DNA of 14,696 nt from Dehalococcoidales bacterium (GCA_030628245.1 DAOVRI010000016.1:1-14696), one strand, 5' to 3'; positions 1 to 7,026 are shown, counted from the first letter of the stretch. Notes: generated by a model from the sequence alone, not told the origin. A program made the numbers and translations.

Positions 1-998
1 CCTGCCCGAAGTGCGGGAATCCGGCCAGGCGGGAGACGGATACCATGGACACCTTCGTGTGTTCCTCGTGGTATTACCTGCGGTATTGCAGTCCGCATGA
101 CGATGCGGGGGCCTTCGATGATGGAAAGATAAAGCTCTGGTGCCCGGTCGACTTCTATACCGGCGGCGGGGAACATGCCGTGATGCACCTGCTTTACGTA
201 CGCTTCTTCACCAAGGCGATTCGTGATATGGGGCTGATTGATTTCGGTGAGCCTTTCCTGCGCCTGTTTAACCAGGGGCATATTATATTTGGTCGCCAGA
301 AGATGAGCAAATCGAGGGGCAACGTGGTCAACCCCGATGCCTATGTGGCCGAGTTTGGGACGGATACCTTTCGCACCTACCTGATGTTCATCGGACCCTG
401 GGAGCAGGGCGGCGAGTGGGATGACAGCGGCATCAGCGGCATCAGTCGCTGGATGAACCGGATATGGAAACTGGTGCTGGATGGATACAGTTCCTCCGGC
501 GTTCAGGGTGACGATGAGCTGGTCCGTATGACGCACCAGACCGTTAAAAAAGTAACCGGGGATATCGAGAGAGTCCACTTCAACACCATGGTCGCGGCCC
601 TTATGGAGTTCACCAACTATCTGAGCAGGGTCAAAGAGTCGGGAACCGCCAGCAAGGGAGCCTGGGAATCTTCCATTAAGACATTGCTCCTGCTCCTGGC
701 GCCAACGGCACCGCACCTGGCCGAGGAGCTCTGGCAGAGGATTGGCCGTGAATACAGCATTCATAGTCAGGCATGGCCGGAATGGGATGAGGCGCTGGTG
801 ACGCGTGACGAGTTTATTCTGGTTATCCAGGTGAACGGTAAGCTGCGCGATAGAGTAACGGTACCGGTATCAATTACTGAAGAAGAAGCTAAGAAAATCG
901 CCGGGGAACAGGAAAAGGTAAAGCCTTATCTGGAGGGCAGGGAAGTGGTTAAAGTCATCTATGTCCCCGGGAAACTGGTTAATATAGTGGTGAAATAG
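1..998 (+). CDS. leuS: Leucyl-tRNA synthetase, C-terminal part (5' end outside window)
   Basis: This cytoplasmic class I aminoacyl-tRNA synthetase attaches leucine to tRNA-Leu. The frame is open from base 3, so the gene enters from the left and only about the last 332 codons are present. The fragment begins with a CPKCG zinc-type motif and the conserved TDTMDTFVCSSWYYLRY stretch. The catalytic KMSKS loop is intact (KMSKSRGN, bases 300-323). The all-helical anticodon-binding domain follows, with PTAPHLAEELW. The small C-terminal domain contains VQVNGKLRDRV, typical of bacterial LeuRS. The ATG at 45 is internal and not the start. The reading frame ends at TAG 996-998, followed 9 bases later by a perfect hairpin. 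Identity is secure; the editing and Rossmann N-terminal portions cannot be judged. Confidence 0.97.
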   Translation, partial: CPKCGNPARRETDTMDTFVCSSWYYLRYCSPHDDAGAFDDGKIKLWCPVDFYTGGGEHAVMHLLYVRFFTKAIRDMGLIDFGEPFLRLFNQGHIIFGRQKMSKSRGNVVNPDAYVAEFGTDTFRTYLMFIGPWEQGGEWDDSGISGISRWMNRIWKLVLDGYSSSGVQGDDELVRMTHQTVKKVTGDIERVHFNTMVAALMEFTNYLSRVKESGTASKGAWESSIKTLLLLLAPTAPHLAEELWQRIGREYSIHSQAWPEWDEALVTRDEFILVIQVNGKLRDRVTVPVSITEEEAKKIAGEQEKVKPYLEGREVVKVIYVPGKLVNIVVK

Positions 999-1007
999 GG
1001 AGAGTTT

Positions 1008-1029
1008 AAGAGGGGCGCCAGCCCCTCTT
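1008..1029 (+). terminator. Hairpin after leuS, probable weak terminator
   Basis: A perfect 9-bp stem (AAGAGGGGC / GCCCCTCTT) closes a 4-base GCCA loop 9 bases after the leuS stop. The following bases (ACAAATATTTCC) are only moderately T-rich, so it is either a weak intrinsic terminator or an mRNA 3'-end stabiliser. It is followed by a second, unrelated palindrome at 1041-1067. Confidence 0.45.
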
Positions 1030-1040
1030 ACAAATATTTC

Positions 1041-1067
1041 CCCCCTTCCTTTACTAAAGGAAGGGGG
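1041..1067. repeat. 12-3-12 perfect palindrome, REP-like, before proC
   Basis: CCCCCTTCCTTT, loop ACT, AAAGGAAGGGGG: a perfect 12-bp stem with a 3-base loop, followed by TTAGGGGGATGG. The same design (12-3-12, C-rich arm then G-rich arm) recurs at 12548-12574, which suggests a dispersed intergenic repeat family. Its right arm contains the only purine-rich Shine-Dalgarno-like sequence in front of proC. Confidence 0.6.
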
Positions 1068-1090
1068 TTAGGGGGATGGATTTTTACATC

Positions 1091-1891
1091 ATGAAAATAG
1101 CGTTTATCGGCGGCGGAAACATGGGTGAGGCGATGCTTACGGCGGTTCTTGATAAGAAGCTGGCCGCGCCTGTCGATATCTGTGTCAGCGATGTCAGCGA
1201 GTCGCGCCGCCAGTACCTCGAAGAACATTACCGCGTGGCCGTGACGGCAAGCAACCGGGAAGCCGTAAAAAATAAGGATATCGTTGTGTTGGCGGTGAAA
1301 CCGCAAAACCTGCCCGAGGTCATGGTCGATTTGAAAGGCTGCCTTGAATCGACCCCGCTTGTCCTGTCGATAGTCGCCGGGGTAAAAATCAGCGCTATCT
1401 GTCAGGGACTGGGGCACCGTCGCGTCGTGCGCTGTATGCCCAATACACCGGCTCAGGTCGGCTTTGGTATGAGCGCCTGGACGGCTACCGGAGAAGTAAC
1501 CGGAGAGCAAAAAGGACAGGCACAGGCTATCCTCGGGGCTATGGGTAAAGAAATTTACTTCGACGATGAAAAGTACATCGATATGGCCACGGCGGTCACC
1601 GGCAGCGGCCCGGCCTATGTCTTCCTGCTGGCCGAGTCCCTGATTGACGCGGCGGTGAATATAGGTATCCCCCGGAAGGAAGCCGAGGAACTGGTCTCAC
1701 AGATGGTGCTGGGCTCGGCGCACCTGATGCAGAAGACCGGTAAGCCCCCCGCCGAGCTGCGCCGGGACGTTACCTCGCCCGGCGGCACCACGGAGCGCGC
1801 TTTGCAGGTCTTTGAAGAAGGTGGTTTCGCCAAACTCGTTGAAGATGCGGTGAAAGCGGCGTACCAGCGGTCCAAAGAACTGGGGAGCTAG
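1091..1891 (+). CDS. proC: Pyrroline-5-carboxylate reductase
   Basis: It catalyses the last step of proline synthesis, NAD(P)H-dependent reduction of 1-pyrroline-5-carboxylate to L-proline, in the cytoplasm. From the ATG at 1091 the product has 266 residues, the usual family length, and starts directly with MKIAFIGGGNMGEAM, the Rossmann nucleotide-binding loop. Further family signatures are VLAVKPQ, VVRCMPNTPAQVG, AVTGSGPAYVF and the C-terminal DVTSPGGTTERAL signature that forms the active site. An in-frame ATG at 1076 would add five residues (MDFYI). I prefer 1091 because family members begin at the MKIAFIG strand, but GGGGG lies directly against the 1076 ATG and neither start has an ideally spaced ribosome site. 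The upstream purine-rich sequence belongs to a palindrome (1041-1067). The gene is probably monocistronic: a strong promoter for the next gene lies just after it. Confidence 0.95.
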   Translation: MKIAFIGGGNMGEAMLTAVLDKKLAAPVDICVSDVSESRRQYLEEHYRVAVTASNREAVKNKDIVVLAVKPQNLPEVMVDLKGCLESTPLVLSIVAGVKISAICQGLGHRRVVRCMPNTPAQVGFGMSAWTATGEVTGEQKGQAQAILGAMGKEIYFDDEKYIDMATAVTGSGPAYVFLLAESLIDAAVNIGIPRKEAEELVSQMVLGSAHLMQKTGKPPAELRRDVTSPGGTTERALQVFEEGGFAKLVEDAVKAAYQRSKELGS

Positions 1892-1978
1892 CAGTTCTCC
1901 GACGGTCGACCATCAGTTAATTTCGTCATGACCCGTAAATTATTTTCAATAATGTTTAAAAATTCGAGAAATTCAGTA

Positions 1979-2007
1979 TTGACAGAATATATTAAAAGTA
2001 TTATAAT
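1979..2007 (+). promoter_or_regulatory. Consensus SigA promoter for the regulator-MacAB unit
   Basis: TTGACA (1979-1984), 17-base spacer, TATAAT (2002-2007): a 12/12 match to the housekeeping promoter consensus. Transcription should start near 2014, giving a leader of about 20 bases before the ATG at 2034. A direct repeat AGTATT (1975-1980 and 1997-2002) spaced 22 bp overlaps both core elements and could be an operator for the encoded repressor. The operator reading is inference. Confidence 0.88.
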
Positions 2008-2033
2008 GCATAAAAATTGTTTGGGGGAAGGGT

Positions 2034-2537
2034 ATGACAAATAATTTACGGGATGAAGAGCGAAGTTTCGTGGAAGAAGTGGGCCTCGTCTTCGAAAAAA
2101 CCGGCCTTCCCCGGATGGCCGGCCGCATGTTCGGCTGGCTTCTCATCTCCGACCCGCCTTATCAGTCGCCGGCTGAGCTGGCCGATGTCCTCATGGCCAG
2201 CAAGGGGTCAATCAGCACCACCGTCCGACTGCTCGCGCAGATGGGGTTGATTGAACATTACATCATACCCGGGGAAAGGCATGACCACTTCCGCCTGAAT
2301 GAAGATGCCCTGCGGAAGATGGTTCAGCACGGACTTGAAGATGAAATCAAGATGTTCCGCGAGCTTGCCGAATACGGACTGAAACTGATGCAGGATGAGC
2401 CTTACGTACGACGGGAATGGCTGGAGCAAATGCGTGACCGGTACAATTTCCTGGAAAAGGCGTTTCCCAAAACGATGGAGCGCTACGAGAAGAGGCGGGC
2501 GAAACTCCAGATGAAACTGCTCCTTAAGCAGAAATAA
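2034..2537 (+). CDS. GbsR/MarR-family winged-helix transcriptional regulator
   Basis: A predicted cytoplasmic DNA-binding regulator of 167 residues. Residues about 25-95 form a winged helix-turn-helix: helices around RMAGRMFGWLL, then PAELADVLMASKGSIST as the recognition-helix region, then LLAQMGLIEHYIIPGERHDHFRL as the wing. The C-terminal half is helical and charged (MFRELAEYGLKLMQ and EKRRAKLQMKLLLKQK), as expected for the dimerisation region of GbsR-like MarR relatives. The ligand is unknown. The start ATG is preceded by GGGGGAAGG (2023-2031), very close to the initiation codon. The gene is the first of a probable operon with a MacAB-type exporter 48 bases downstream. A local repressor of that exporter, acting on its own promoter, is the simplest reading. 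Family placement is good; regulatory target is inference. Confidence 0.85.
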   Translation: MTNNLRDEERSFVEEVGLVFEKTGLPRMAGRMFGWLLISDPPYQSPAELADVLMASKGSISTTVRLLAQMGLIEHYIIPGERHDHFRLNEDALRKMVQHGLEDEIKMFRELAEYGLKLMQDEPYVRREWLEQMRDRYNFLEKAFPKTMERYEKRRAKLQMKLLLKQK

Positions 2538-2574
2538 CAGAATAAATAATAATATATGGCATATCGGGAATCTC

Positions 2575-2580
2575 GGAGGA
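2575..2580 (+). promoter_or_regulatory. Ribosome-binding site that fixes the MacA-like start
   Basis: GGAGGA with a 6-base gap (counted from GGAGG) to the ATG at 2586. This decides against an in-frame ATG at 2556, which has no Shine-Dalgarno and would place ten charged residues before a signal sequence. Confidence 0.8.
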
Positions 2581-2585
2581 AGACA

Positions 2586-4037
2586 ATGAAAAGGAAATTG
2601 ATAGTTGGTCTCATTTTAAGTGTGGTGTTGCTGGCACTGCTGGGCACGACAGCCTGTGATTCGATGGGGGGTCAGGGCACGGTCAGCCAGCAGCAGGTCG
2701 AGGTGGCGCGCGGTGACTTGACGCTGAGTGTCACCGGCAACGGTAAAATAGAGACCTCGCGCGAGGCAAGGCTGACCTTCGGTAGCGCCGGTAAAGTGGA
2801 CAGGATACTGGTGGCGGAGGGCGACCGGGTCATGGCCGGTGATGTGCTGGCCAGTCTTGATACCAGTACTCTGGAACTGGCGGTTAACCAGGCACAGATG
2901 GCCCTGACGCAGGCAGAGGTTGCTCTGACACAGGCACAGCTTGCGGAGGAGACGGTCGACTACAACCTGGAAAATACGCGTAATTCGGAAGGCTCGTTGA
3001 ACCTGGCCCTGCTCAACGCGCAGATAGCCCTGGATACGGCACGGGCCAATCTGAACGCCGGTATTACCGCCGTTGATTTTAACTCTGTACTGGCCGAACT
3101 GAACAAGGCGCAAACCTGGTATGACAGTGTCAAGATTATGGCCCAGGACACGAGTAGAACTTCAATCGACTGGGACCTGGCCCTGCTAAATGCGCAGGAA
3201 AGCCTTGATATCGCTCAGGCCAATTACGATAACGCCTTGGCGGGATATGACTCCCGGCAGGTAAATCTCCTGAAAAAGCAGGTAGCGGCAGCCGAGTTAT
3301 CCGTGGTTCTGGCGCAGAAAAATATAGATGACCTTGATAAAAGTGTGGCGCTTCAGGAGCTGCAACTGGTCTCCGCCGAACAGTCCGTAATGCAGGCCGA
3401 GCAGGCGGTGGAATTAGCCCGGCAGAATCTGGCTGACGTGCAACGGCAGCTTGACGAGGCCACGATAATTGCCCCGTTTGACGGCGTGGTGGCTGTAGTC
3501 CTGGCCGAGGAAGGCGATATTATTCCGTCGCCGTCCATGGCTCCCAAGACAATAATTCAAATGATAAACCCTGACTATCTGGAGCTGGTCATTGAGGTGG
3601 ATGAGATAGACATACCGCTTGTGGTATTGGAACAGAAAGCCGCTGTCAGCCTGGATGCCCTGCCTGATAAAGAGTTCGCAGGTATCGTGACGGCCGTCTA
3701 TCCCGTGCCTGTGGAGGTGGGGGGCGTGGTGCTGTATAAGGTCAAGATTAGCCTCGAAAATACCGATGACTCCGGAATTAAGGTGGGTATGAGCGCCTCC
3801 GCCGATATCGTGGCGGAAAAACATGAAAACGTGCTCATGGTGCCGAGTCGGGCCATCACCAGGAATGACCAGGGTCAAACGATTGTTAAAGTTATGGTGA
3901 ATGATCAGGCTCAGGAGAGAGAGGTGGTCGTCGGTCTGGATGACGGCCTGCGTACTGAGATAGTCAGCGGGGTGAGCGAGGGCGAGACGGTTATATACGA
4001 GATTCGGGTGAAGTCTCCATCGATGAGTATGTTCTAA
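2586..4037 (+). CDS. MacA-like periplasmic adaptor (HlyD/RND membrane-fusion family) of an ABC exporter
   Basis: This 483-residue extracytoplasmic adaptor is expected to couple the ATPase and permease encoded just downstream. Residues 1-24 are a signal sequence (MKRKL, then a hydrophobic stretch) ending at Cys24 in a TTAC context, a plausible but imperfect lipobox, so it may be lipid-anchored. Residues about 60-95 form the first half of the lipoyl-like domain (KVDRILVAEGDRVMAGDVLA). A long helical hairpin of about 195 residues follows, rich in Ala/Gln/Leu with repeated NAQ-ALD-A-AN units. It returns to the second lipoyl half at about 293-315 (ATIIAPFDGVVAVV, GDIIP), then beta-barrel and membrane-proximal domains. 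The start is fixed by GGAGGA at 2575. No outer-membrane TolC-type partner is encoded in the window, and one would not be needed in a single-membrane cell. Substrate unknown. Confidence 0.88.
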   Translation: MKRKLIVGLILSVVLLALLGTTACDSMGGQGTVSQQQVEVARGDLTLSVTGNGKIETSREARLTFGSAGKVDRILVAEGDRVMAGDVLASLDTSTLELAVNQAQMALTQAEVALTQAQLAEETVDYNLENTRNSEGSLNLALLNAQIALDTARANLNAGITAVDFNSVLAELNKAQTWYDSVKIMAQDTSRTSIDWDLALLNAQESLDIAQANYDNALAGYDSRQVNLLKKQVAAAELSVVLAQKNIDDLDKSVALQELQLVSAEQSVMQAEQAVELARQNLADVQRQLDEATIIAPFDGVVAVVLAEEGDIIPSPSMAPKTIIQMINPDYLELVIEVDEIDIPLVVLEQKAAVSLDALPDKEFAGIVTAVYPVPVEVGGVVLYKVKISLENTDDSGIKVGMSASADIVAEKHENVLMVPSRAITRNDQGQTIVKVMVNDQAQEREVVVGLDDGLRTEIVSGVSEGETVIYEIRVKSPSMSMF

Positions 4038-4061
4038 TTAATATATCAGGAAGTGTTAGCT

Positions 4062-4766
4062 ATGTCGCCGAATAAAGGCATGATTGAACTGGAGAATATA
4101 ACTAAGATTTACCGCATGGGTGATGTCGAGGTCCCGGCCCTCAGGGGGGTGACTTTAAACATCTACCAGGGTGAGATGGTGGCGCTTATCGGCGCCTCAG
4201 GCTCGGGTAAATCTACCCTGATGAATATTGTGGGATTCTTGGACAAGCCTACCGAGGGAAAATATACCATCGAGGGAATTGATGTCAGCGGACTTAACGA
4301 TAACAAGCTGGCCGAGATGAGAAATAAAAAGATAGGGTTTGTCTTTCAGACGTACAACCTTCTGGCGCGGACTGCCGCCATAGCGAATGTAGAACTGCCG
4401 CTCATTTACGGTGGCACCGGACAGAAACGTAAGCGGGCGATGGAGGCGCTGGAACGTGTCGGCCTGAAAGAGCGGGCTACTCACAAACCCTCGGAACTTT
4501 CGGGTGGAGAGCAGCAGCGCGTGGCTATTGCCCGGGCGCTGGTAAATGACCCATCTCTCATCCTGGCGGATGAGCCTACCGGCAACCTTGACAGCAAGTC
4601 TACGGTCGAGATTATTTCTATCTTCTGCCGGCTTAATCAGGAAGGCATAACCGTCATCCTGGTGACTCATGAGCCGGATGTCGCCGCGAAGGCGCAACGC
4701 ATCGTACGGCTGCTGGACGGAAAGATTGTTGAGGACAAGAAGGTTGAACCGGCAGCCGGCAATTAA
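4062..4766 (+). CDS. ABC transporter ATP-binding protein, MacB/LolD type
   Basis: This cytoplasmic ATPase subunit powers the adjacent permease and adaptor. From the ATG at 4062 it has 234 residues and every nucleotide-binding motif: Walker A GASGSGKST (44-52), Q-loop Gln96 in FVFQTYNLL, signature LSGGEQQ (146-152), Walker B LILADEP (166-172) and switch His203 in LVTHEPD. The sequence LDKPTEG and the E-L-P-L-I-Y segment are typical of the MacB/LolD/FtsE group. AGGAAG (4048-4053) lies 8 bases before the 4062 ATG. A GTG at 4053 is in frame but overlaps that ribosome site, and the ATG at 4080 (MIELENI) is a further alternative. The gene sits 24 bases after the adaptor gene and 24 before the permease gene, so co-transcription is likely. 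Confidence 0.94.
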   Translation: MSPNKGMIELENITKIYRMGDVEVPALRGVTLNIYQGEMVALIGASGSGKSTLMNIVGFLDKPTEGKYTIEGIDVSGLNDNKLAEMRNKKIGFVFQTYNLLARTAAIANVELPLIYGGTGQKRKRAMEALERVGLKERATHKPSELSGGEQQRVAIARALVNDPSLILADEPTGNLDSKSTVEIISIFCRLNQEGITVILVTHEPDVAAKAQRIVRLLDGKIVEDKKVEPAAGN

Positions 4767-4790
4767 TCAGTACAATCGAGGAGATGAATC

Positions 4791-6041
4791 GTGAAGTGGA
4801 TTGAGTCCTTTATTATAGCTGTCAGGTCGCTGGGGTCCAACAAGCTCCGCTCCTCGCTGACCATGCTCGGTGTTATCATCGGCGTCGGTTCCGTTATCAC
4901 TCTGATGTCGGTGGGCAGGGGAGCGGAGAAATCCATTACCTCTACGCTGGAAGGCATGGGCACGAACCTGATTTACATAGCATCGCAGACGCCCGGTGTG
5001 CAGGGGCTGGCCGCCATGGGAATGGCCAGCCAGAGCCTTACGCTCAGTGATGCCGAGGCCATTGCCGAACGTGTTCCCTCGGTTGTGGCCGTAGCTCCGA
5101 TAACGGAAAACTACGCTGAGGTGGCCGCCGGTGATGAGAGTGTCGCCGCTTTCATCGAGGCAACGACCCCGGAATATGAGTATGTATTGAACTTTCCAAC
5201 GGAATACGGACAGTTTATTACCGCGCGGCACGTGGCCTCCAGGGATATGGTAACGGTGCTGGGGAGCGACATTGCTGAAGACTTGTTCGGCGGTGAAGAC
5301 GCGGTGGGGAAAAAGGTTAAAATCAACGGACGCCAGTTCAACGTTATCGGCGTACTGGAAGCCAAGGGCGGGCAGATGATGGGTATCAGCATGGACGCCA
5401 TTATTGTGGTGCCCATAACAACCTACCAGGCAAGGCTTTTCCCGGGGCAAACGGTACGTGGTGAGGATGCCATCCAGCAAATTGCCGTCCAGATAGAAAG
5501 TACCGAAGTCGCCGATATCGTTTCGGCGGATATTACGGAGTTATTATCGCAGCGTCACCGCATTACCGAGGAAGGTAAGGAAGACTTCCTCATCATGACG
5601 CAGGAGCAGATGATGGGGATGATACAGCAGGTTACCGGACTGCTTACCGTATTATTGGGGGCTATCGCCAGCATCTCCCTGCTGGTCGGCAGTATCGGCA
5701 TTATGAATATCATGCTCGTTTCCGTAACCGAGCGCACGCGGGAGATAGGCATCCGCAAGGCGGTGGGCGCCAAGCGACGGGATATTCTGCTCCAGTTCCT
5801 TCTGGAAGCCGCCATGCTGAGTTTGTCCGGAGGCGTCGTGGGTATCATCGGGGGTTGGGCAGTGTCGTGGTTGATTTCTACCTTTTCGGCGGCGGCCGGT
5901 ATCAGTATCGACGCCGTGGTATCTTGGGATATCGTCATTCTGGCCATATCGGTCTCGGTATTCATCGGACTTGTTTCCGGCATATATCCGGCCATGAGGG
6001 CGGCCAGGCTGAACCCCATTGACGCTCTGCACTATGAGTAG
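4791..6041 (+). CDS. MacB-type ABC transporter permease (FtsX-like domain)
   Basis: A 416-residue membrane subunit. The N-terminus (IESFIIAVRSLGSNKLRSSLTMLGVIIGVGS) is the classical MacB start: an amphipathic coupling segment then membrane helix 1 at about 20-43. A large extracytoplasmic domain (about 45-280) follows. Three further membrane helices at about 285-410 form the FtsX domain, with the conserved cytoplasmic loop ERTREIGIRKAVGAKRRDIL and the terminal motif YPAMRAARLNPIDALHYE. The start codon is GTG, supported by GAGGAG (4778-4783) 7 bases upstream. Unlike E. coli MacB, the ATPase and permease are separate genes, as is common outside Proteobacteria. Mechanotransmission rather than substrate passage through the membrane is the known mode for this type. 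The substrate here cannot be read from sequence. Confidence 0.93.
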   Translation: MKWIESFIIAVRSLGSNKLRSSLTMLGVIIGVGSVITLMSVGRGAEKSITSTLEGMGTNLIYIASQTPGVQGLAAMGMASQSLTLSDAEAIAERVPSVVAVAPITENYAEVAAGDESVAAFIEATTPEYEYVLNFPTEYGQFITARHVASRDMVTVLGSDIAEDLFGGEDAVGKKVKINGRQFNVIGVLEAKGGQMMGISMDAIIVVPITTYQARLFPGQTVRGEDAIQQIAVQIESTEVADIVSADITELLSQRHRITEEGKEDFLIMTQEQMMGMIQQVTGLLTVLLGAIASISLLVGSIGIMNIMLVSVTERTREIGIRKAVGAKRRDILLQFLLEAAMLSLSGGVVGIIGGWAVSWLISTFSAAAGISIDAVVSWDIVILAISVSVFIGLVSGIYPAMRAARLNPIDALHYE

Positions 6042-6053
6042 TACAATGCAGGT

Positions 6054-6542
6054 ATGAACTGGCTGGATATCGTTATCCTGGTACTCATCGTAGTTCCGAC
6101 GCTTATCGGGCTTAAAATCGGCATTATCAAGGCCCTTTTTACAATAGCTGGAATGATTGTCGGCGTGGTTCTGGCGGGACGGTTCTCGGAGTCGTTAGGT
6201 GGGGTGCTGACTTTTATTTCCGACCCTGGCTGGGCTAGAATAGCCGCTTTTGCAATCATTTTGATAGCGGTGATGGTAATAGCCTCAGTCCTGGCCGCAG
6301 TGCTAAAAAAGGTTGTTTCGGTGGTGTTGCTGGGTTGGGTTAACCGACTGGGCGGCGCCGTTTTAGGTTTTGTGCTGGGCGCCGTCTTCTGCAGTGCGCT
6401 ACTGTCCATGTGGGTGAACTTCCTGGGTATCGGCGACACCGTGTCCGATTCCGCCCTGGCGAACTTCTTGCTGGGCAGCTTTCCTTTTGTGCTGGCATTA
6501 TTGCCCGCCGAGTTCGATTCGGTTCGCTCTTTCTTCCAGTAA
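6054..6542 (+). CDS. CvpA-family integral membrane protein
   Basis: A 162-residue hydrophobic protein with four clear membrane segments (about 4-22, 26-44, 61-85, 99-122) and a fifth weaker one near 138-151. The N-terminus MNWLDIVILVLIVVPTLIGLKIGIIK and the WVNRLGGAVLGFVLGAVF segment are characteristic of the CvpA (colicin V production) family. Its biochemical function is poorly defined; links to envelope homeostasis have been reported for the family. It begins 12 bases after the permease stop with only a weak AGG close to the ATG, so it probably depends on read-through of ribosomes from the permease gene. Its position at the end of the exporter unit suggests envelope function but does not prove a shared pathway. 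Confidence 0.82.
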   Translation: MNWLDIVILVLIVVPTLIGLKIGIIKALFTIAGMIVGVVLAGRFSESLGGVLTFISDPGWARIAAFAIILIAVMVIASVLAAVLKKVVSVVLLGWVNRLGGAVLGFVLGAVFCSALLSMWVNFLGIGDTVSDSALANFLLGSFPFVLALLPAEFDSVRSFFQ

Positions 6543-6743
6543 AGAGAGCCTGATAACTCGCCGTTGTATCTTCTTATCTTTCCACACCTGACGTGGAAAA
6601 AAGATAGTCAGACCTCACCTTGTTATTGCCAAAAAGGTCAGCCGAGTTATCGTTCTGGTAGCGGCGGGCAATCGCCGCTCAAGCTATAGAAAGTGCTGAA
6701 ATCCAGCCAGTACGGGGCTTACGTTACCTATCCGGATGCCGCT
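6543..6743. other. Structured convergent intergenic region (nested inverted repeats)
   Basis: The gap between the converging CvpA-like and ferredoxin genes contains three pairings. An outer 9-bp inverted repeat is GATAACTCG (6552-6560) with CGAGTTATC (6643-6651). Inside it is a hairpin, TATCTTTCCAC (6575-6585) with GTGGAAAAAAGATA (6593-6606), loop ACCTGAC, carrying three extra A residues on one arm. To the right is a 7-bp GC stem, AGCGGCG (6660-6666) with CGCCGCT (6673-6679). None is followed by a clean T-run, so these are not textbook intrinsic terminators on either strand. They may still act as transcript 3' ends. No gene is seen here. Confidence 0.5.
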
Positions 6744-6950
6744 CTATTTCTTAGGGTGGTCCGGGTCAGGCACGCAGGCATCAACCGGGCAGATTTCCGC
6801 GCATTTAGACGAATCATAATGTCCTACGCACTCAACACACTTATCGGGGTCGATTACATAGGCTGTGTCTCCCTCGCTGATGGCTTGTACCGGGCACTCC
6901 GGCTCACAGGCCCCACAGCTAATGCACTCGTCTGTAATCTTGTAAGCCAT
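6744..6950 (-). CDS. 2[4Fe-4S] ferredoxin, Alvin type
   Basis: A 68-residue soluble electron carrier. The first cluster motif is CISCGACEPECP (CX2CX2CX3CP). The second is CVEC, then eight residues (VGHYDSSK), then CAEICP. This CX2CX8CX3CP spacing with an inserted loop is the feature of Allochromatium vinosum-type low-potential ferredoxins and differs from the short clostridial form. All eight cluster cysteines are present. The start ATG has a perfect AGGAGGT about 7 bases upstream. The gene lies 66 bases after coaD on the same strand, with its own candidate promoter and a leader hairpin (6965-6985), so it may be transcribed both with rsmD-coaD and alone. The redox partner is not identifiable from the window. 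Confidence 0.93.
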   Translation of the reverse strand: MAYKITDECISCGACEPECPVQAISEGDTAYVIDPDKCVECVGHYDSSKCAEICPVDACVPDPDHPKK

Positions 6951-6964
6951 TCAATTTACCTCCT

Positions 6965-6985
6965 GAATCTTTCCCTGAAAGATTC
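6965..6985 (-). promoter_or_regulatory. Perfect 9-bp leader hairpin upstream of the ferredoxin gene
   Basis: Read on the minus strand: GAATCTTTC, loop AGG, GAAAGATTC, directly followed by the AGGAGGT ribosome site. No T-run follows, so it is not a terminator for coaD. Either a 5' stabilising stem-loop, a translational control element, or a dyad DNA operator. Confidence 0.55.
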
Positions 6986-6997
6986 TACATGATTTAT

Positions 6998-7026
6998 AGT
7001 ATATTATGGACAGGGTCTATTGTTTA
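6998..7026 (-). promoter_or_regulatory. Candidate promoter for the ferredoxin gene
   Basis: TAAACA (7021-7026) and TATACT (6998-7003) on the minus strand with 17-base spacing, matching consensus at 4/6 and 5/6. It overlaps the coaD stop and would start transcripts a few bases before the leader hairpin. Confidence 0.4.

Noticed and set aside
1028..1510. 160-codon open frame on the minus strand across the proC start
   Set aside because: It is antisense to proC and its C-terminal residues are just the translated palindrome at 1041-1067. No ribosome site or family features.
2556..2585. Upstream ATG extension of the MacA-like protein
   Set aside because: No Shine-Dalgarno before 2556, and GGAGGA sits inside this stretch at the right distance for ATG 2586, which opens a normal signal sequence.
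4767..5480. 237-codon open frame antisense to the MacB-type permease
   Set aside because: Low-complexity His/Gly/Arg-rich composition typical of an antisense shadow; the plus-strand permease has full family motifs.
6693..6992. 99-codon plus-strand frame over the ferredoxin
   Set aside because: Fully covers the antisense of a clear ferredoxin with eight cluster cysteines; no own signals.
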